Source: Planctomycetaceae bacterium
GTDB taxonomy: Bacteria > Planctomycetota > Planctomycetia > Pirellulales > Thermoguttaceae
DNA length: 13,918 nt
Reading direction: 5' to 3'
NCBI GenBank assembly: GCA_009776995.1
Contig: WRMR01000065.1
Location: forward strand, 1-13,918
The position numbers and the translations under genes are program-made. The number at the start of each line of letters is the position of its first letter. Within the stretch, counting starts at the first letter, position 1. Below are positions 1 through 8,344 of the stretch, in pieces. Under the pieces are notes generated by a model. It was not told where the DNA came from. It worked only from the letters and a program-made list of their open reading frames with translations, and did no database searches.

Positions 1-1677
1 GCAAAGATTTTGCAAAAACAAATTCGCCGTTTGCAGGTATTGCTGCGCAACGTCAAAACGATTCGACGTGTCCGGGTTGGAACCTTCGTCGAGCAACGTC
101 GATAGTCCGAGCAGCGTGTTGCGCCAAAATTCCTGCAATTCCGCCGGCAAACCGTCAATTGGCCGCACAGCGTCACGTTGATTGCCCAATGTGAGGTTCA
201 TTAATCGCTGGTTGATTTCCACTTGCAACTGCTCTTTATGGTCAAGGGAATCGGATTCGGCAATGAGCGAGTTGAGCATATTCAATGCTCGTCCGGCCGT
301 TTCGTCCCAGCTTTCCTGGGAAAATGACGCTGTGACACTTCGGACCTGCGGTGTTGAATATGTTTCGCGAGAGGAATCGGCCTCATTGTTTCCATGGAGC
401 GTTCGCACTTCCATTTGTGGATAACCGTCGTCCCCGGACCTGCCGCTTCTGATGTCGGTCCAATCCCGTGAGACATGGTTCACCTCGTCTTCCTCTTCTT
501 CCACTTCCACTGGCGACAAAGAAGTCATCACCGGGGTTTCACGGAGACTGGGATCGACAATTCCGATCCTGGTCCGGCTTGATCCCGTGGAGCGATTACC
601 CAAGCGATTCACTGTCGGTTGAAAAGTCATGCTTTCCCGAGTCCCAATGACTGGAGCAGTTGGGGCAAGTGGTTGACTGAATGGCAGGGTTTCCCGGGTG
701 TCCGTGTTCGTATTCTGTGGAGCCGGTACGTCGGTTGGCAGGTCCGACGACTCCGTTGGCGATTCCATCGGTTGCAACGTTGAGAAATCGCCGGGAGTCG
801 CCACCGTTGGCAAGGTCGTGTCCGTATTAATCTTGTTGATGGCTTCCGGTTCGTTTTGTGAACCATCCATGCGGAATGCCACGTTGGTTCCCGAATTCAA
901 GTCAGCCACCTGACGAATCATGTCTTGTGCATTTCCGGCTGTGTTCGAGTGATGGTATGGCATAGTCATTTCGGCTGTCGTCACGTCTCCATCAGAATGA
1001 TTCAACAGTCGAATCGGCGGTTCACCGGAATCACGTTCGTGAACCGCCACATTGTGCGAAACCTGCATGATCGGGTGAGGCGGGGGTTGGCCGCCGCCTG
1101 TACTGCGAATGGCGGCCAGGTAATTGGCCATCAAGTAACTTCGCATCGTCGGCGATTCCTGTCGCAATGACGCGATGATTTCCGTTTTCTGTTCCGAGGA
1201 AAAGTAATCCGTTTCATTGAGGATTGCGGCAAATTCGACGATTTCCTGCGGATCGTCTTCGCGAAGAATCAACGTCTGAAGTGACGCCTGCGGCGCAAGA
1301 CTCTCACGATCATCCGACAAACCGGCAGGGACGGGTTGTTGCAAGTATGTTGCGTTTGTCGCGGTATATCGATTGTCTTCAGCCCGGTGCGATGGAAATT
1401 GGAATGGATTCCAAAAGCCGAACAGCCCCCCGATTTGCGGTGGCCGATAACCGGGATACGCTTGCTGAACCGGGTGCTGGCGATAGGTCAGGCGATCGGG
1501 CGCCAAATGGGGAGGAACGGCCTCCTGTTGACGGACTGTGCCGTCGGTTTGCTGTTGACGCATGGCGTCAGGAATGTGGCAACCTGCGAACAAAACGGAA
1601 AACAGGAGGGTAGCCAGGACACAAAACAGGCGCACAAAACAGTCCTTTGGCGGAATGCCAAAAGACATCTTGCACAT
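1..1677 (-). CDS. Large planctomycete-type lipoprotein, 3' end outside window
   Basis: Reading leftward from an ATG at 1677-1675 the frame stays open for 559 codons to the window edge, so the C-terminus is missing. The N-terminus has a hydrophobic stretch (about residues 14-31) ending in LFAGC, a lipobox with Cys33, so the mature protein should be lipid-anchored. A Shine-Dalgarno-like CAGGTGA lies just upstream of this ATG; a second ATG three codons in is possible. After the anchor come a Gln/Pro-rich low-complexity stretch, a short helical block (around residues 160-205, beginning DPQEIVEFAAIL), a long Thr/Pro/Asn-rich linker, an acidic run (VEVEEEEDEV), and from about residue 440 a helical domain with ALNMLNSLIAESDSL and LQEFWRNTLLGLSTLLDEG. 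I recognise this C-terminal architecture from planctomycete hypothetical proteins but know no function. All plus-strand reading frames across this stretch look like shadows. Confidence 0.85.
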   Translation of the reverse strand, partial: MCKMSFGIPPKDCFVRLFCVLATLLFSVLFAGCHIPDAMRQQQTDGTVRQQEAVPPHLAPDRLTYRQHPVQQAYPGYRPPQIGGLFGFWNPFQFPSHRAEDNRYTATNATYLQQPVPAGLSDDRESLAPQASLQTLILREDDPQEIVEFAAILNETDYFSSEQKTEIIASLRQESPTMRSYLMANYLAAIRSTGGGQPPPHPIMQVSHNVAVHERDSGEPPIRLLNHSDGDVTTAEMTMPYHHSNTAGNAQDMIRQVADLNSGTNVAFRMDGSQNEPEAINKINTDTTLPTVATPGDFSTLQPMESPTESSDLPTDVPAPQNTNTDTRETLPFSQPLAPTAPVIGTRESMTFQPTVNRLGNRSTGSSRTRIGIVDPSLRETPVMTSLSPVEVEEEEDEVNHVSRDWTDIRSGRSGDDGYPQMEVRTLHGNNEADSSRETYSTPQVRSVTASFSQESWDETAGRALNMLNSLIAESDSLDHKEQLQVEINQRLMNLTLGNQRDAVRPIDGLPAELQEFWRNTLLGLSTLLDEGSNPDTSNRFDVAQQYLQTANLFLQNLC

Positions 1678-1853
1678 CGGCATCACCTGTTTGTTTGGCC
1701 GTCTCGCTGTCATTCTTGTATGCGCCAATTTCCGTATCTGTTAGACCCCCTGAAAGTGTTGCGGTTGCGAATGGTACGGTATCTCCCACCGGAAAACAAG
1801 ACCGATTTCGTTAATATTTATGTTTTTTTGGATTCTTTCATGCTGAAGATTGC

Positions 1854-1883
1854 TTGCACCGATGGAAACATTCATGGTATAAT
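1854..1883 (+). promoter_or_regulatory. Sigma-70-type promoter with extended -10 for the GT39 gene
   Basis: TTGCAC at 1854-1859 and TATAAT at 1878-1883 are separated by 18 bases, and TGG precedes the TATAAT as an extended -10. Transcription would start near 1890, about 43 bases before the chosen ATG at 1933. This argues against the much longer upstream reading frame being translated. Confidence 0.75.
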
Positions 1884-1932
1884 ATATTGTGCGAACTGCG
1901 GAAAGGTTTCAGAATTGAACGGCACGAACACA

Positions 1933-3255
1933 ATGCAACACAAAGGCTTGCGTTTTTTCAGACTGATGACGCTGATCGTCCTTGTTGCCTTTGGCTTGCG
2001 ATTGGGTGCGGCGTATTACTGGCAGTCACGGGTCGCAACCAACGAGCCGGGGTTGTATTTCGGCGACAGTACAACTTACTGGTGGCTTGCCGGGGCGGTT
2101 TCTCAAAGCAAACCGTATCAATTTGATGATTGGCAAGTCTTTCGGATGCCAGGTTATCCCTGTGTACTTGCGCCGCTCTTTTGGCTGTACGGTGGCGAAC
2201 CACCTATAATGGCCGCACGAATCGAAAACGCTCTGCTCGGCTCGCTGCTCGTTGTCGCAGTGGGTGCATTCGCGTTCCAGTTATTCCACGACCGGAAAAT
2301 CGCGTTGTGGGCAAGTCTTTTGGCCGCATTTGAACCGTGTACCGTAATCACCAGCGTCTGGGTTTTGTCCGAAACGCCGTTTTGCCTGGCAATGATCGGC
2401 CAATTGTCGGTACTGGTTGCCGCAATTCGGGCAAAAAGCAAGCGGCAACTGATTCTCTATTCGGCCTGGTTTGCTGTACTATCTGCTTTGACGGTTTATT
2501 TCCGGCCAAGCTGGTTGTATTTCAGTTTGTTTGCATTGATTGCGTATTTTACCTATTCATTACCATCACTCAAAAATACCACAACGTCTTCTTTTTGCCC
2601 GATGAAACGTGCAATAATCATTGCTCTGATTCTCGTGCCGGTTTTTTGCCTTTGTCTGGCACCCTGGTGGATTCGCAATTACCAGATCACAGGTCGATTT
2701 GTTGCAACAACCTTGCAGATGGGGCCCAGTTTATATGACGGCCTCAGTCCGACTGCAACCGGTGCCAGCGACATGGCTTTTGTGGACGAATTTCGAAGAA
2801 TCGAACGGGAACGAGCAACTCCCAACTCAAAAGACATTTATGAATACCGCGTCAACGAACGCATGAAGAAAGCGTCGTTGGATTGGGCAAAAACACACCC
2901 CGGTCGAGTATGCGAACTGGCCGTGATCAAATTTTTTCGGCTTTGGAACGTTTGGCCGAACGAACCGGCTTTTGCCAACCCCATTGTTCGCATCATTGTG
3001 TTTTTGACCTACACGCCGATCTTGGTTCTTGCTCTCATCGGGTTTGGTGTAACATGGCGTCGTGGATTCGATTACGCCATTTTGATTTTACCGGCAATTT
3101 ATCTGACGATGCTACATGTGATTTTCGTGTCATCATTGCGATACCGCGTTCCGGCGATGCTCTGTCTGATGATTCTCGCGGCCTTGATGCTGTCACAGTT
3201 GTTCAAAAATCAGAGCCGCGACGGTCACGGAGCGGTCGAATCAGCGACAAAATGA
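1933..3255 (+). CDS. GT39-family (ArnT/PMT-like) membrane glycosyltransferase
   Basis: The product is about 440 residues, a polytopic inner-membrane protein of the GT-C fold, which normally moves a sugar from a polyprenyl-phosphate donor to a lipid or protein acceptor on the outer face. The layout is typical: a first membrane helix (about residues 10-28), then an extracytoplasmic loop with an acidic YFGDSTTYW motif, the FRMPGYP motif expected of this family, SETPF, a long series of hydrophobic helices, and APWWIRNY before a soluble loop. The C-terminus has three more helices and a polar tail. The frame is open back to 1336, but a promoter with its start point near 1890 and the shift to membrane-protein composition place the start at 1933. 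An in-frame TTG at 1915 behind AAAGG is an alternative. The acceptor and donor cannot be read from sequence. The gene ends 20 bases from a convergent gene. Confidence 0.85.
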   Translation: MQHKGLRFFRLMTLIVLVAFGLRLGAAYYWQSRVATNEPGLYFGDSTTYWWLAGAVSQSKPYQFDDWQVFRMPGYPCVLAPLFWLYGGEPPIMAARIENALLGSLLVVAVGAFAFQLFHDRKIALWASLLAAFEPCTVITSVWVLSETPFCLAMIGQLSVLVAAIRAKSKRQLILYSAWFAVLSALTVYFRPSWLYFSLFALIAYFTYSLPSLKNTTTSSFCPMKRAIIIALILVPVFCLCLAPWWIRNYQITGRFVATTLQMGPSLYDGLSPTATGASDMAFVDEFRRIERERATPNSKDIYEYRVNERMKKASLDWAKTHPGRVCELAVIKFFRLWNVWPNEPAFANPIVRIIVFLTYTPILVLALIGFGVTWRRGFDYAILILPAIYLTMLHVIFVSSLRYRVPAMLCLMILAALMLSQLFKNQSRDGHGAVESATK

Positions 3256-3275
3256 CGAAAACACTTGGTTTCCTG

Positions 3276-3485
3276 TTATTTCTGCATTTTGTAGCCGTAA
3301 TAGAACAAAACAACTCCGGCACAGATGAGGCTGTACGGAAAATAATCGGCCACGGAGAGTCGCGGTGATTCGATTTGCAGCTTGTCCGCCACGACAGGGT
3401 TAAGCGTCACCTCCTGGATGCAAAAAAGTTGCAATCCAAGTAGCACGGCAAATATTCCCAAACCAAGAAAAAGTATGCGTCCCAT
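3276..3485 (-). CDS. Small two-helix membrane protein
   Basis: This is a 69-residue protein with an N-terminal hydrophobic helix (about residues 3-23, rich in Leu, Gly and Phe), a polar 25-residue middle (about 25-49) and a second hydrophobic helix (about 50-66) followed by a basic YKMQK end. The start is supported by TAGGGTA about seven bases upstream of the ATG on the minus strand. The two-helix hairpin layout and the ribosome site make this a real gene despite its size. It resembles short uncharacterised membrane proteins of planctomycetes, but I know no function. It converges on the GT39 gene with only 20 bases between stops, and no strong terminator is visible there. Confidence 0.7.
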   Translation of the reverse strand: MGRILFLGLGIFAVLLGLQLFCIQEVTLNPVVADKLQIESPRLSVADYFPYSLICAGVVLFYYGYKMQK

Positions 3486-3580
3486 ACCAATACCCTATCG
3501 ACTTGCCAAAGGAACATCATTGCAGGTTTCGGTCACTTTCCAGTTACACGGATTTTGCCGGGCTTTGGCCGCAAGACGAC

Positions 3581-3608
3581 TTGCCGAAAAACAATTTTTT
3601 GGTATAAT
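3581..3608 (+). promoter_or_regulatory. Sigma-70-type promoter with extended -10 for dciA
   Basis: TTGCCG at 3581-3586 and TATAAT at 3603-3608 are 16 bases apart, with TGG directly before the -10. The predicted transcription start, near 3615, coincides with an upstream in-frame ATG, so translation should begin at the next ATG (3657). The -10 region matches the GT39 promoter in TGGTATAAT. Confidence 0.7.
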
Positions 3609-3656
3609 GTCAGCATGATTGTGGTTTTTTATAACCATAAGTTTTGGAATGACTTA

Positions 3657-3956
3657 ATGCAAAACAGCAGGCAACCGGAACGAATCGGCAAGATACTCAC
3701 CCGGATCATGGCCAGGCGGGGGTTCCAGCGACAGATTTCGCAGGAAGTGCTGGAAACGGTTTGGGGAAAAATGGTCGGTGAAACCCTTGCCGGTAAAACC
3801 CGGATTGGCAGTCTGCGGCGCGGAACGCTTGAAGTTTTTATTCGCCACAAGATTTTCGAGCAGGAATTATCGTTTCGGCAAGCCGAATTGGTGCAAGCCC
3901 TTAACGCCGCACTGGGCGAGAACAAAATTAAACGATTGAAGTTTACATTAGTCTGA
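3657..3956 (+). CDS. dciA: DciA/DUF721 replicative helicase-associated protein
   Basis: The product is 99 residues and matches the DUF721 (DciA) pattern: an amphipathic N-terminus (RIGKILTRIMARRGF), then VWGKMVGETLAGKTRIGSLRRGTLEVFI with the usual W..MVGE and RRGTL.V signatures, then ELSFRQAELVQALNAALGENKIKRLKF, the closing helix and strand. In bacteria without DnaC or DnaI, DciA assists loading of the DnaB helicase. The start at 3657 follows GGA eight bases upstream and suits a promoter whose start point is near 3615; ATGs at 3555 and 3615 are in frame, but the first precedes the promoter and the second sits at the transcription start. gyrB follows after 97 bases in the same direction. In many bacteria DUF721 genes lie in the recF-gyrB neighbourhood, which supports the call, though recF is absent here. 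Confidence 0.88.
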   Translation: MQNSRQPERIGKILTRIMARRGFQRQISQEVLETVWGKMVGETLAGKTRIGSLRRGTLEVFIRHKIFEQELSFRQAELVQALNAALGENKIKRLKFTLV

Positions 3957-4053
3957 ACCGGATTTTCATAAGATTTGCATGATTACCATGTTCAGTCAAT
4001 CATTTTGGAAAATCTTGTCAAAATCCAGGTTTGGACATGAATAGGAAGAATAA

Positions 4054-6576
4054 ATGAGCACAAATCAGGATGCCGGTGGCAGCACGGAAGATTTTCGCAT
4101 CGAGCCGCAGGAGCATATCTCGCAAGCGATCCCGGAGGCCAACGCGGAATACACGGCCAAAGACCTCGAACACTTGAGCGATCAGGAACACGTTCGTAAA
4201 CGTCCGGCCATGTACATCGGCGATACGGGAACTCACGGCCTGCACCACCTGGTCAGCGAGGTCGTCGATAATTCCATCGACGAGGCAATGGCAAAATTTG
4301 CGACCACCATCCACGTCACCATCAACAACGATGGTTCGGTCACGGTCGAAGACGACGGACGCGGCATTCCGATTGAAGAACACCCCGATCTGAAAATCTC
4401 GACACTCGAAGGCGTCATGACAGTCCTCAAATTCGGCGGCAAATTCAGCAAGGGGGCTTACCAAACTTCGGGCGGTTTGCACGGCGTTGGCGTTACGGTC
4501 GTCAATTTTCTCTCTGAGTGGTGCGAGGTGGAAGTGCGACGCGGCGGGATGGCGTATCAACAGGAATATGAACGCGGTATTCCGACCGGTGCGGTTTCAC
4601 AAATCGGAAAGTCAAGCCATCGCGGAACAAAAACGACCTTTAAGCCTGACCCGGAGATTTTCCCCGACACCAAATTCGACTACAAGGTTTTGCAACGACG
4701 CCTGCAGGACCTGGCTTTTCTCAATCGCGGCGTCAAAATCATTCTGCGCGATTCGCGGACGGGCGATGAGGACAGTTACGACTACAAACGGGGGTTGATT
4801 GATTTTGTCGAATACCTCAACCGTTCGACCGATCCTCTGCACAAGGAAATCATTCCTATCGATCAGGAAGTGGACGGCGTGGGCGTCGAAATCGCGATGC
4901 AATACACCGCCGAATATACGGAAAACATCCGCTCCTACGTCAATAATATTCACACCATTGAAGGCGGTACGCACCTGAGCGGTTTCAAAACCGCCCTAAC
5001 CCGAACGCTCAACAACTACGGCAAGAACGAGAACATGTTCAAGCAGCTCATCCCAACGGGGGATGACTTTCGCGAGGGTCTGACGGCTGTGATTTCGATG
5101 CGTGTTCCCAACCCGCGATTTGAAGGGCAAACCAAAACCAAGCTGGGCAACGGCGAAGTTGAAGGAATCGTCAATTCCGCATTCGGCGAGGCACTGGCCA
5201 AATTTCTCGAAGAGAATCCGAAAACCGCGCAAACGATTGTGAAAAAGGGATTACTTGCCGCCGAGGCACGCGAGAGTGCCCGCAAGGCGCGCATGATGGT
5301 GCGCGAGCGCAAAGGGGCACTCAGTAGCGGCGGGATGCCCGGCAAGTTGCGCGACTGCACAAGCCGCGATGTCGAGAAATGCGAACTGTATCTCGTCGAA
5401 GGTGACTCCGCCGGCGGGTCGGCGGAAGGCGGTCGGATGCGGGAATACCAGGCGTTGTTGCCGCTCCGGGGCAAGGTCATTAACGCCTACAAAGCCCGCG
5501 ACGACAAAGTGCTGGCCAATGAGGAAGTACGCAGCATGATCGCGGCACTTGGTTCCGGGTTCGGTGCCGATGTGGACCTGAGCAAACGCCGCTACGACAA
5601 GGTGGTCATCATGACCGACGCCGACGTGGACGGATCACACATCCGCACGTTGCTGTTGACGTTCTTTTATCGGCAGATGTACGAACTGCTCAAGGCGGGA
5701 CATGTTTATCTGGCGCAACCGCCGCTCTATCGTGTCACGCAAAAGACCGGCAAAAAGACCTCGACCTACGTGCAGACCGACGAGGAAATGAAGCAACAAC
5801 TGCTCGAACTCGGCCTGAGCGGTTCGCAGTTTGAAACGGAAGACGGCAACGTCATCGAAGGCGGGACAATGGAACGCCTTTGCCGGACGCTGGCCGCCAT
5901 TGAGGATTCCATCGTCGCACTCGAACGTCGCGGGATCAGTCTCAAGGATCATGCCGGACGTCAGGACGCGGAATCGGGGCGGTTGCCTGTGTTCCATATT
6001 CTCTGGAATCACAAGGACTATTGGTTCACCTCGACGCAGGAACGGGACGAGTTTATCGCGAAAAATCAACAGGAATCGGGCGAAGCGGCAACGATTTCCT
6101 CAGAAAGCGACAACGAAACGGAAGACATTAAAGCACACGCTGACCACAAGATGCGTATTCTGGAATTGCATGAAGTGCGTTCGATCAACCGCCAGTTAGC
6201 CGACCTGCGCGAGATGGGTTTCGGCATTGACGCGCTCATGCCGAAAGTGCGCACCGGCATCCAGACTCCGCGCTATACGCTGAAACGCGGCGACAACGCG
6301 TCCGGTCTGGAGGATTTGCGCAGTCTGCTCAGTGCCGTGCGCGCGGCGGGCGAAAAATCGCTGGACATCACCCGTTTCAAGGGTTTGGGCGAAATGAACG
6401 CCGAAGAGCTTCGCGAAACGACGCTCGACCCGAAAAATCGTGTGCTGGTCCAGGTGACGATGGAAGACGCCTCCGCCGCCGACGATCTGTTCCGCGTCCT
6501 GATGGGTGATAAAGTCGAACCCCGCCGCGAGTTCATCGAAAAACATGCGCTGGAAGTGAAGAATCTGGATGTGTGA
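4054..6576 (+). CDS. gyrB: DNA gyrase subunit B
   Basis: The 840-residue product is the ATPase and TOPRIM subunit of DNA gyrase, which introduces negative supercoils together with GyrA. The GHKL ATPase domain shows EVVDNSIDEA with the catalytic Glu near residue 69, the glycine-rich GRGIP and GGLHGVGVTVVN loops, then the transducer domain. The TOPRIM domain has LVEGDSAGGSAEGGR (Glu about 449) and TDADVDGSHIRT (Asp about 522, 524 and 526), which bind the catalytic metals. PLYRV and FKGLGEMN complete the core. Between the TOPRIM block and the C-terminal GLGEMN block lies an insert of roughly 100 residues (about 590-700) holding MERLCRTLAAIEDSIVALERRG and an acidic ESDNETED patch; this resembles the insert of proteobacterial GyrB. 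AGGA at 4043-4046 sits seven bases before the ATG. The 3' end is three bases from the thioesterase gene. GyrB is preferred over ParE because of the insert and the DciA neighbour. Confidence 0.97.
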   Translation: MSTNQDAGGSTEDFRIEPQEHISQAIPEANAEYTAKDLEHLSDQEHVRKRPAMYIGDTGTHGLHHLVSEVVDNSIDEAMAKFATTIHVTINNDGSVTVEDDGRGIPIEEHPDLKISTLEGVMTVLKFGGKFSKGAYQTSGGLHGVGVTVVNFLSEWCEVEVRRGGMAYQQEYERGIPTGAVSQIGKSSHRGTKTTFKPDPEIFPDTKFDYKVLQRRLQDLAFLNRGVKIILRDSRTGDEDSYDYKRGLIDFVEYLNRSTDPLHKEIIPIDQEVDGVGVEIAMQYTAEYTENIRSYVNNIHTIEGGTHLSGFKTALTRTLNNYGKNENMFKQLIPTGDDFREGLTAVISMRVPNPRFEGQTKTKLGNGEVEGIVNSAFGEALAKFLEENPKTAQTIVKKGLLAAEARESARKARMMVRERKGALSSGGMPGKLRDCTSRDVEKCELYLVEGDSAGGSAEGGRMREYQALLPLRGKVINAYKARDDKVLANEEVRSMIAALGSGFGADVDLSKRRYDKVVIMTDADVDGSHIRTLLLTFFYRQMYELLKAGHVYLAQPPLYRVTQKTGKKTSTYVQTDEEMKQQLLELGLSGSQFETEDGNVIEGGTMERLCRTLAAIEDSIVALERRGISLKDHAGRQDAESGRLPVFHILWNHKDYWFTSTQERDEFIAKNQQESGEAATISSESDNETEDIKAHADHKMRILELHEVRSINRQLADLREMGFGIDALMPKVRTGIQTPRYTLKRGDNASGLEDLRSLLSAVRAAGEKSLDITRFKGLGEMNAEELRETTLDPKNRVLVQVTMEDASAADDLFRVLMGDKVEPRREFIEKHALEVKNLDV

Positions 6577-6579
6577 ATC

Positions 6580-7026
6580 ATGCCCATTCCCGTTTTTGAA
6601 TATCCCGTGACCGTTTTGGTTTCGGACATCGACGAGATGGATCACGCGAACAATGTGTGCTATATTCGTTGGATGCAGGAGGCGGCCATTGGTCATTCGA
6701 CCCGCAACGGATGGCCGACGGAACGTTATATCGCGGCGCAATGGGCTTGGGTCGCGCGCCGGCATACGATTGACTACCTGCAACCGGCATTTCTCGGCGA
6801 CGAACTCATTGTGCGCACCTGGGTCGCCGAGTTCAAGCACGTCCGTTCGCGCAGAAAGTACATGATTGTCCGCAAATCGGACGACGAAATTCTTGCCAAA
6901 GCGGAAACCCATTGGGCCTTCGTCTCAACGGAAACACGACGCCCCATGAAAATCCCGCAGGACGTGAGTGTGTGTTTCATCCCGGTCGGCGAAGAACCGA
7001 CGATTCCAGTTAAGAGTGAATCGTGA
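6580..7026 (+). CDS. Hotdog-fold acyl-CoA thioesterase, YbgC/FadM (4HBT) family
   Basis: The 148-residue product has the single-domain length of 4HBT thioesterases. Its signature is VSDIDEMDHANNVCYIRWMQEAA near the N-terminus, corresponding to the family pattern DxDxxGHxNNxxYxxW; Asp18 aligns with the catalytic aspartate that activates water for hydrolysis of the acyl-CoA thioester. The usual Gly before His is Asp here (EMDHANN). The later HTIDYLQPAFLGDELIVRTWV and RKSDDEILAKAETHWAFV are the expected strand and helix blocks. The start lies three bases after the gyrB stop with no good ribosome site of its own, so translation is probably coupled to gyrB. The substrate acyl chain cannot be inferred. 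The final 15 residues are poorly conserved in this family. Confidence 0.88.
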   Translation: MPIPVFEYPVTVLVSDIDEMDHANNVCYIRWMQEAAIGHSTRNGWPTERYIAAQWAWVARRHTIDYLQPAFLGDELIVRTWVAEFKHVRSRRKYMIVRKSDDEILAKAETHWAFVSTETRRPMKIPQDVSVCFIPVGEEPTIPVKSES

Positions 7027-7057
7027 ATAACGAATCGTGAAAAATTCGTAACGATTC
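7018..7057 (+). repeat. GAATCGT heptamer repeats and inverted repeat between convergent genes
   Basis: GAATCGTGAA occurs at 7018-7027 and again at 7032-7041, overlapping the thioesterase stop codon. GAATCGT at 7032-7038 also pairs with ACGATTC at 7051-7057, and ACGAAT (7030-7035) pairs with ATTCGT (7044-7049), so two alternative stems are possible. It could act as a weak bidirectional terminator between the thioesterase and the permease, but no T-run follows. The rest of the gap to 7172 shows nothing I can name. Confidence 0.5.
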
Positions 7058-7172
7058 AGTGGCATATTTGGTTTGCATCCCGTTGGATTGCAGGGAATTT
7101 TCGTCACTTCAAACCCAGTATTCCGCTGAACAGTTCCCTTTTTGTTTCGGAAGCTTTTCGGGCACAACATCA

Positions 7173-8313
7173 TCACTCCATGCGTCGTTTGAACATGAAA
7201 ACCGCAGCGGAGAGCGTCAACGCGGCGATGGCGAACAGCGGCAGCATGTTGATCAGGACGACTTGTGTTGACATGCCGCGAAGAAACAGCCCCTTGATGA
7301 TGACGATGAACCAGCGGACCGGATCAACGACGGTCAGCGTTTGCAGCCATTCGGGCATGTTTTCAATCGGCGTGGCGAAACCGGACAGCATAATCATCGG
7401 CGGCATGACCAGAAAGCAGCCAAGAACCGTCTGCTGTTGCGTCATTGAAAGCGAACCAATGAAAAGTCCGATCCCGATGATCGCCAGCAGGAAGGCTTCC
7501 AGCGCAAGAACCAGCAGCAGAAACGATCCCTTGAGCATAATGCCGAACGCGAGAATGACGATGGATGTGACCAGTCCGGCGGAAAAAGTCGCCAGCACCA
7601 TGGCGGGCAAAGCCTTGCCGATAAGGATTTCGAGCGGCGAAAAAGGCGTGACAAGCAACTGTTCGAAGGTGCCCATTTCGCGTTCACGGGCGATGGAAAG
7701 TGAGGCAAGCGGCAGTCCGACCACGGTGGCGAGAAGACAAATCAGGCAAGGCTCAAGTGCCTCTTGCGGGTTGAGGTTCGGGTTGAACCAGTTGCGGGTC
7801 ACAACCTCGGCATCTGGCCTGGGAGTGACGCCGGACGATTGCGCTATGTGACTTCGGGCGTAACTCTGCACGATGGTTTGCATGTAACCGCCCACGATGG
7901 AAGCCGCGTTCGTCTTGCGGCCGTCGATGAGAATTTGCACGTCCGCCGAGCGATCCGGCGCAAGCAGATTCTCTGAAAAGTCCTGCGGAATGACCAGCAC
8001 GGCAATTGCACGTTGGTTATCGATGGTCGGATCAATCTCGTTCAGATGCTGGAGATGCAACACCTTCGTAAATGTCGGCGTGTTCTCGAACCGCAAAACA
8101 AGTGATCCGCCTTCGGCACCGCGATCCTGGTTGAGTACGGCCAGCGTCACGTTTTTGACTTCCTGTGTGATGGCGTAAGAAAAAACCACAATCTGTATAA
8201 TTGGCGGTACAATCAAAAAAAAGCCGTGATTTCGGTTCCCGCAACACGGCGAGAAATTCCTTGATCATTAAGTGATAAATGCGATGGAAGGGCGTTGTCA
8301 AGTTATGTAGCAT
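7173..8313 (-). pseudogene. ABC-2 type transporter permease (YhhJ/YbhR-like), frameshifted at a T8 tract
   Basis: Two minus-strand frames together make one typical ABC-2 permease of about 379 residues. The first (from 8313) gives MLHNL...MIKEFLAVLREPKSRLF, the normal cytoplasmic N-terminus. The second continues LIVPPIIQIVVFSYAI, the first membrane helix, then an extracytoplasmic domain (about 130 residues, with NQDRG and VLVIPQDF) and five C-terminal helices, including LASLSIAREREMGTFEQLLVTP and LSGFATPIENMPEWL, family hallmarks. The frames meet in a run of eight T on the coding strand (A run at 8215-8222); seven T would give CTT TTT TTG ATT and a seamless protein. Such permeases export drugs or other substrates with an ABC ATPase, but none is adjacent in the window. 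A shortened product from TTG at 8216 would begin inside the first helix. The remainder of the frame is clean, so the lesion is recent, switchable or a base-count error. Confidence 0.85.
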
Positions 8314-8315
8314 GT

Positions 8316-8344
8316 TTGTGCAGGTTGTTCACAAGGGGTATAAA
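8316..8344 (+). promoter_or_regulatory. Candidate promoter toward the GH95-like gene
   Basis: TTGTGC at 8316-8321 and TATAAA at 8339-8344 are 17 bases apart. Transcription would begin near 8351, giving a leader of roughly 300 bases before the ATG at 8657. This is inferred from spacing and consensus only. Confidence 0.4.

Noticed and set aside
182..1613. Several plus-strand open frames of 60-130 codons
   Set aside because: They are antisense to a continuous 559-codon minus-strand frame with a lipobox and coherent composition.
1336..1932. A 199-codon N-terminal extension in frame with the GT39 gene
   Set aside because: It overlaps the minus-strand lipoprotein gene, has no family resemblance, and lies upstream of a strong promoter at 1854-1883.
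3975..4003. A separate promoter for gyrB (TTGCAT with a -10-like AATCAT)
   Set aside because: The -10 match is too poor; co-transcription with dciA is simpler.
4018..6912. Minus-strand open frames up to 238 codons opposite gyrB and the thioesterase
   Set aside because: gyrB and the thioesterase are unmistakable, and the antisense frames show no recognisable domains.
7180..7851. A 223-codon plus-strand frame opposite the permease
   Set aside because: Low-complexity Ser/Met/Thr composition and exact overlap with a clear ABC-2 permease indicate a shadow.
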